From Haplosporangium gracile (Eukaryota > Mortierellomycota > Mortierellomycetes > Mortierellales > Mortierellaceae), in contig JAAAUF010001185.1 of NCBI GenBank assembly GCA_015499985.1, forward strand, positions 1 through 10,667: DNA of 10,667 bases. The letters are read 5' to 3'. The stretch's first letter is position 1. The number at the start of each line of letters is the position of its first letter. The translations under genes and the position numbers were made by a program. Shown piece by piece: positions 7,791 through 10,667 of the stretch. Below the pieces are notes generated by a model. The model had not been told where the DNA came from. It saw only the letters and a list, made by a program, of their open reading frames with translations, and ran no database searches.

Positions 7791-7968
7791 CCGTCTCTTC
7801 TACTCAGACCTTTTTTTTTATTTTTTTTTTATTGTGTTGTTTTCTCTTTCACCCCTTCCACTCTTTTACCGCCACTTTTTGACATTCTTCTCCCTCTTTT
7901 TCTTCTCCCTCCTCCTCGGTACTTCTTCTTCCCTGTTCTCCTACCTTACATCTCTCTTGCATCTCCGT
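7791..7968 (+). promoter_or_regulatory. Pyrimidine-rich tract upstream of the ectodomain protein gene
   Basis: About 180 bases are dominated by T and C, including long T runs, beginning directly after TGGACCAG. A C/A-rich leader of about 220 bases separates it from the ATG at 8188. The layout repeats that of the two upstream genes; function is inferred. Confidence 0.55.
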
Positions 7969-8187
7969 GACTAATTCCTTCGGCGGAAGCACACACTCAC
8001 ATTCACACAGTAACAACAGCAGCCTTGCATTCCTCCTTTCACCGTTTTGCATTCCACTCTCGACAAGGATCGTACATTCAGTCAACCTAATGCCAACTCG
8101 CATACAGCAACAAGCTACAGCAACAGCATAACATTCAAACCACATTCACCTGATCAACCTCTCCAGTAATACACAAGAGCCCCAAGA

Positions 8188-10542
8188 ATGGGTGTAATAT
8201 CGCTTCAGTGTGTCACCATCAACGGCGCTCGACTGGTCGGCATGTCGTACACACACTCGCTCAAGGATACAGACAATATGCAGGACAACTACGTCGCTCT
8301 CGTTCAGTCCAACGACAACCCAACCTCGATCGACAACATGACCTGGTCCCTTATTGCTGCCTGGCCCAGAGAGATGTACTACCCGCAGGACTACTCACCC
8401 ATGGTCTGTCATGTCGATCAACAGACAGGTGTCTTCACCATGATGTCCGCCTTCAACCTCACCGACCCCAACTACACACCCGATCCGTCGGTACCCCAAA
8501 GACCTTCGGGGGGGTTCCAATACGACCCGCAAACCTCGATCTGGACCAATTTTAGCTTATCGCCAGACTACCTCTGGGGGGATGTGACGGACAGTTTTGC
8601 AGTGTTTGAATGGCCTGGGACGACGACACTTGTGCAGGCGAATGTGGGGACGACAAACACTGTCAGTCTGGGCGTTATGAGCAAAGATGCAAAGGGGGCA
8701 CCCCAGTTTGTCAATGCTCTCAATTGGACACTTGTAAGTGTGGGCAATAATTTCTTTATTTGTTTTTGTTTAGTATTTTGGGTCGATTGCCTTCTTAATT
8801 TAGCAGAACCCAAAAGAGGTATTAACGTTTCGGGTCAATTGCTTATTGCTGAATAGGATCCGTTGAAGCACGGGTATCCAAGTCGGCTCGTTTACGGAAA
8901 CAATGTTCTCTACCAGTTTGGAACCCTTCTCGCCAATAACAGGACAGGAAAACTTGACACAATCTTGACCAGGATACCCCTCTCCGGCAGCCTCAACTCA
9001 TTCATGCCGCCAACAAATCTCCAGACATACAACGCCTCCAGCATGTCGGACTGTGCTCCCGGTTATCTCTCGACTTCATTTTACAAGGATATTTTGTATG
9101 TATTCTGTCAAGGTGCAGACGGACCCATCGGACCAGGACCAGGAATTGTCATGAGGTTCAAGGATGGACCCTCCTTTCAGGACAAGGCACTCTCGTCCTC
9201 TAGCCAGACGGACATTGACCGATTATCTGGAGCAGCGATTCAACCCATTGGTGGAAACGCTGCAGGGACACAAGACCCATTTGCATTCATTGTTAACGCA
9301 CCGGGATACTGGGAGGTTCAGAGTATATCTCTGGGAGAAGCCACACTTGGTGATGGAAGCTGGGGTAACTACAACATCAACATTACGGCTTCTTATGGAG
9401 ACATATTTACCAACTCTCCAAATCACACTCCAGCCATCGTCGGTGGGTCTGTCGCCGGAGGGCTCTTGGTGATAGCGTTCATCTTGTTCATCGTTCTGCG
9501 GAAACGATGGCCCGCATTGCGCAGGAAACTGGGGACAAGGATTATCGAGGCGATGATGAAGGATGACCAACTGGACGGATCGGACAAGGACTGTATCAAC
9601 AAAATTGAGGACCCATCGTCATCGATTGATCTGGACGGCAGGGACAAGATTTTGGTGACGGAGGGTATGGAGGAGAATGGGATTGATGTCTCGACAGGAC
9701 ATATGAGGGAGATCGGGCTTGAGCACCATCCACGGCCGACGATCACTACCACCATGGCAGGAACTGTAACGACGACGACAGCGGGACCAGACAGTGGGCA
9801 TGATGGGTCTTCGCAGCATACCGTCGCCTCTGGAGGCAACAGCAGGACGATAGGACATTCAGCTGTACTGCGATCGACACCAACTACATCGCCCTATGGC
9901 CAGGACTATGGGCTGACTACCCAGCAACCACGGCAGTTCCAGTCCATTACTTCAACAAGTACTGCCAATAATTCTTCGTCGTCAATATGGACAGAGTCCA
10001 TACCACCGCTCCCAAAGGCCCACCAACAACACAACCAACACCAATACCACCCAACTGCGCCTTACATTTATACCCATTTAGGCTCATCTCTGTCACCACT
10101 TGCACCCGCACCACTTGCAGTCTCGCCAACTCCCTTCCGATCCACAGGAAGCCCACCCATCCCGCCTTCGATCTCTTCAAAGGAACATGAGGCGTGGTCT
10201 CACGTCCACAGAGCCTCTGACTCTGCACCACCCTACAGTCAGACCCCCGAGAAACATCACTATAATATGACCTACCGACCAGCATCTTCTTCGTCTTCGT
10301 CGTCGTCATCGTCATCGCCAATGATGCGCAGGCCAGTCGCGTTCCCTATGCCCCCCATCCCTTCAGCGCCTCCGGTCGTCATGTTTGATCATCATTATCC
10401 CCGGGAACAACATGTGGAGCGTATGCCTACCCCGGTTCCGAGAGCTCCACAGGCGATCTTGCAGAGCTCTGTGGCGTCGAGCTCTTTCCCTTCATTGGGG
10501 TTTACTGCGGGGGTTTCTCGCCGGACGCGGCGAAGCTTCTGA
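8188..10542 (+). CDS. Putative single-pass membrane protein with glycosylated ectodomain and low-complexity tail, 2 exons, 743 aa
   Basis: Exons are 8188-8733 and 8857-10542; the stop is TGA. Residues 1-374 look like an ectodomain: nine N-glycosylation sequons (N50, 90, 95, 121, 179, 210, 241, 357, 371), four cysteines (C8, C74, C248, C266) and many aromatic/Gly beta-type segments. One membrane helix at about 375-396 (starting AIVGGSVAGGLL) is followed by Arg/Lys-rich LRKRWPALRRK. The positive-inside rule therefore puts the 347-residue tail in the cytoplasm. The tail is Ser/Thr/Pro/Gln/His-rich, has PPLP, PPIPP and PPIP stretches that could bind SH3 or WW domains, and an 11-Ser run at 659-669. 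A surface or sensor-like role would fit but is inference; I do not recognise the family and see no clear kelch repeat. The N terminus (MGVISLQCVT) is not a convincing signal peptide, though the topology needs one. An in-frame TAA at 8167 closes the frame upstream, so an upstream exon may be missing from the model. Confidence 0.75.
8734..8856 (+). other. Intron 1 of the ectodomain protein gene, fully open
   Basis: This 123-bp phase 0 intron has donor GTAAGT, a TTAAC branch-like site near 8820 and acceptor GAATAG. Its length is a multiple of three and it has no in-frame stop except the TAG formed by its own last three bases. Two earlier AGs near 8800 would break the frame downstream, so the AG at 8855-8856 is the functional acceptor. 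It joins NWTL to DPLKHGYP. Confidence 0.82.
10285..10317 (+). repeat. Serine-codon microsatellite in the cytoplasmic tail
   Basis: Eleven consecutive TCN serine codons (mixed TCT, TCG, TCA) encode polyserine at residues 659-669. The codon mixture shows it is not a pure nucleotide repeat, which suggests the run is old or maintained at protein level. Confidence 0.85.
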
Positions 10543-10561
10543 GGTGTGCTATTTCGTATGA

Positions 10562-10567
10562 AATAAA
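10562..10567 (+). terminator. Polyadenylation signal AATAAA for the ectodomain protein gene
   Basis: AATAAA lies 20 bases after the TGA stop and is followed by T-rich runs (about 10582-10588 and 10611-10618), the usual layout for 3' end formation. The remaining bases to 10667 show no gene. Confidence 0.6.
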
Positions 10568-10667
10568 GCCATTTCGAGGACCTTTTTTTGTCTGCAATAT
10601 TTAAGGAGGCTTTTTTTTAGACAATGCTTTAGTGGCAAAAAGTGTCGCTCTTTTCGTCTGGCAGTTT

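Larger units (their letters stand above)
7193..8187. other. Intergenic region between eRF3 and the ectodomain protein gene
   Basis: This 1-kb gap starts with the eRF3 3' end, which has AATAAA at 7222-7227. A purine-rich stretch lies at about 7405-7492. A GTT/GCT triplet repeat follows at 7491-7556, then TGGACCAG at 7782-7789, a pyrimidine tract at about 7791-7968, and a C/A-rich leader to the ATG at 8188. A 220-residue open frame spans it, but its translation is mostly the triplet repeat and the CT tract, so I do not call it a gene. I see no tRNA or other RNA gene. Confidence 0.65.

Noticed and set aside
7308..7970. 220-codon + strand open frame between eRF3 and the next gene
   Set aside because: Its translation is mainly poly-Ala/Val from the triplet repeat and Phe/Leu/Pro-rich sequence from the CT tract; no domain-like sequence is visible.
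8188..9420. Kelch-repeat ectodomain
   Set aside because: The sequence has beta-rich, Gly- and aromatic-containing segments, but I could not find repeated GG...Y...W kelch spacing.

Overview
The window looks like ordinary nuclear DNA of an early-diverging filamentous fungus, most likely Mortierella-like (Mucoromycota/Mortierellomycotina). That placement is an inference. It rests on short GT-AG introns (90-220 bp, one of 513 bp), one exact TACTAAC branch site, pyrimidine-rich promoters followed by A/C-rich leaders, and clearly fungal or opisthokont housekeeping proteins. I could not run a search to confirm it. I see no mobile element, CRISPR array, rRNA or tRNA.

Four spliced protein genes lie head to tail on the + strand. 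(1) Positions 114-2330 hold a four-exon gene for YL1/Vps72/Swc2, the H2A.Z-handling subunit of the SWR1 chromatin remodeller. (2) Positions 3346-4628 hold a three-exon gene for a 203-residue protein with four predicted membrane helices and no family I recognise. (3) Positions 4937-7192 hold a four-exon gene for translation termination factor eRF3 (Sup35/GSPT1), with a PAM2-type poly(A)-binding-protein motif at its N terminus. (4) Positions 8188-10542 hold a two-exon gene for a 743-residue single-pass membrane protein. It has an ectodomain rich in N-glycosylation sequons and a long low-complexity Ser/Pro/Thr/Gln tail, but no recognisable signal peptide at the start found. All splice junctions proposed keep the frame, and for genes 1 and 3 they restore conserved protein sequence.

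The gene-poor gaps are 2331-3345, 4629-4936 and 7193-8187. Each contains the 8-mer TGGACCAG, then a strongly pyrimidine-rich tract, then an A/C-rich leader before the start codon. The first gap also has two abutting palindromes at 2914-2940. The two 1-kb gaps also carry a purine-rich stretch and GTT/GCT triplet repeats.

The genes do not form a pathway; a chromatin factor, a termination factor and two membrane proteins are neighbours as in a normal fungal chromosome. I found no convincing new multi-gene system. The observations most worth checking are the shared TGGACCAG promoter element with its palindromes, the fully open 3n intron of gene 4 that would encode a hydrophobic alternative C terminus, the missing signal peptide of gene 4, and the unusual residues just after the P-loop of eRF3.
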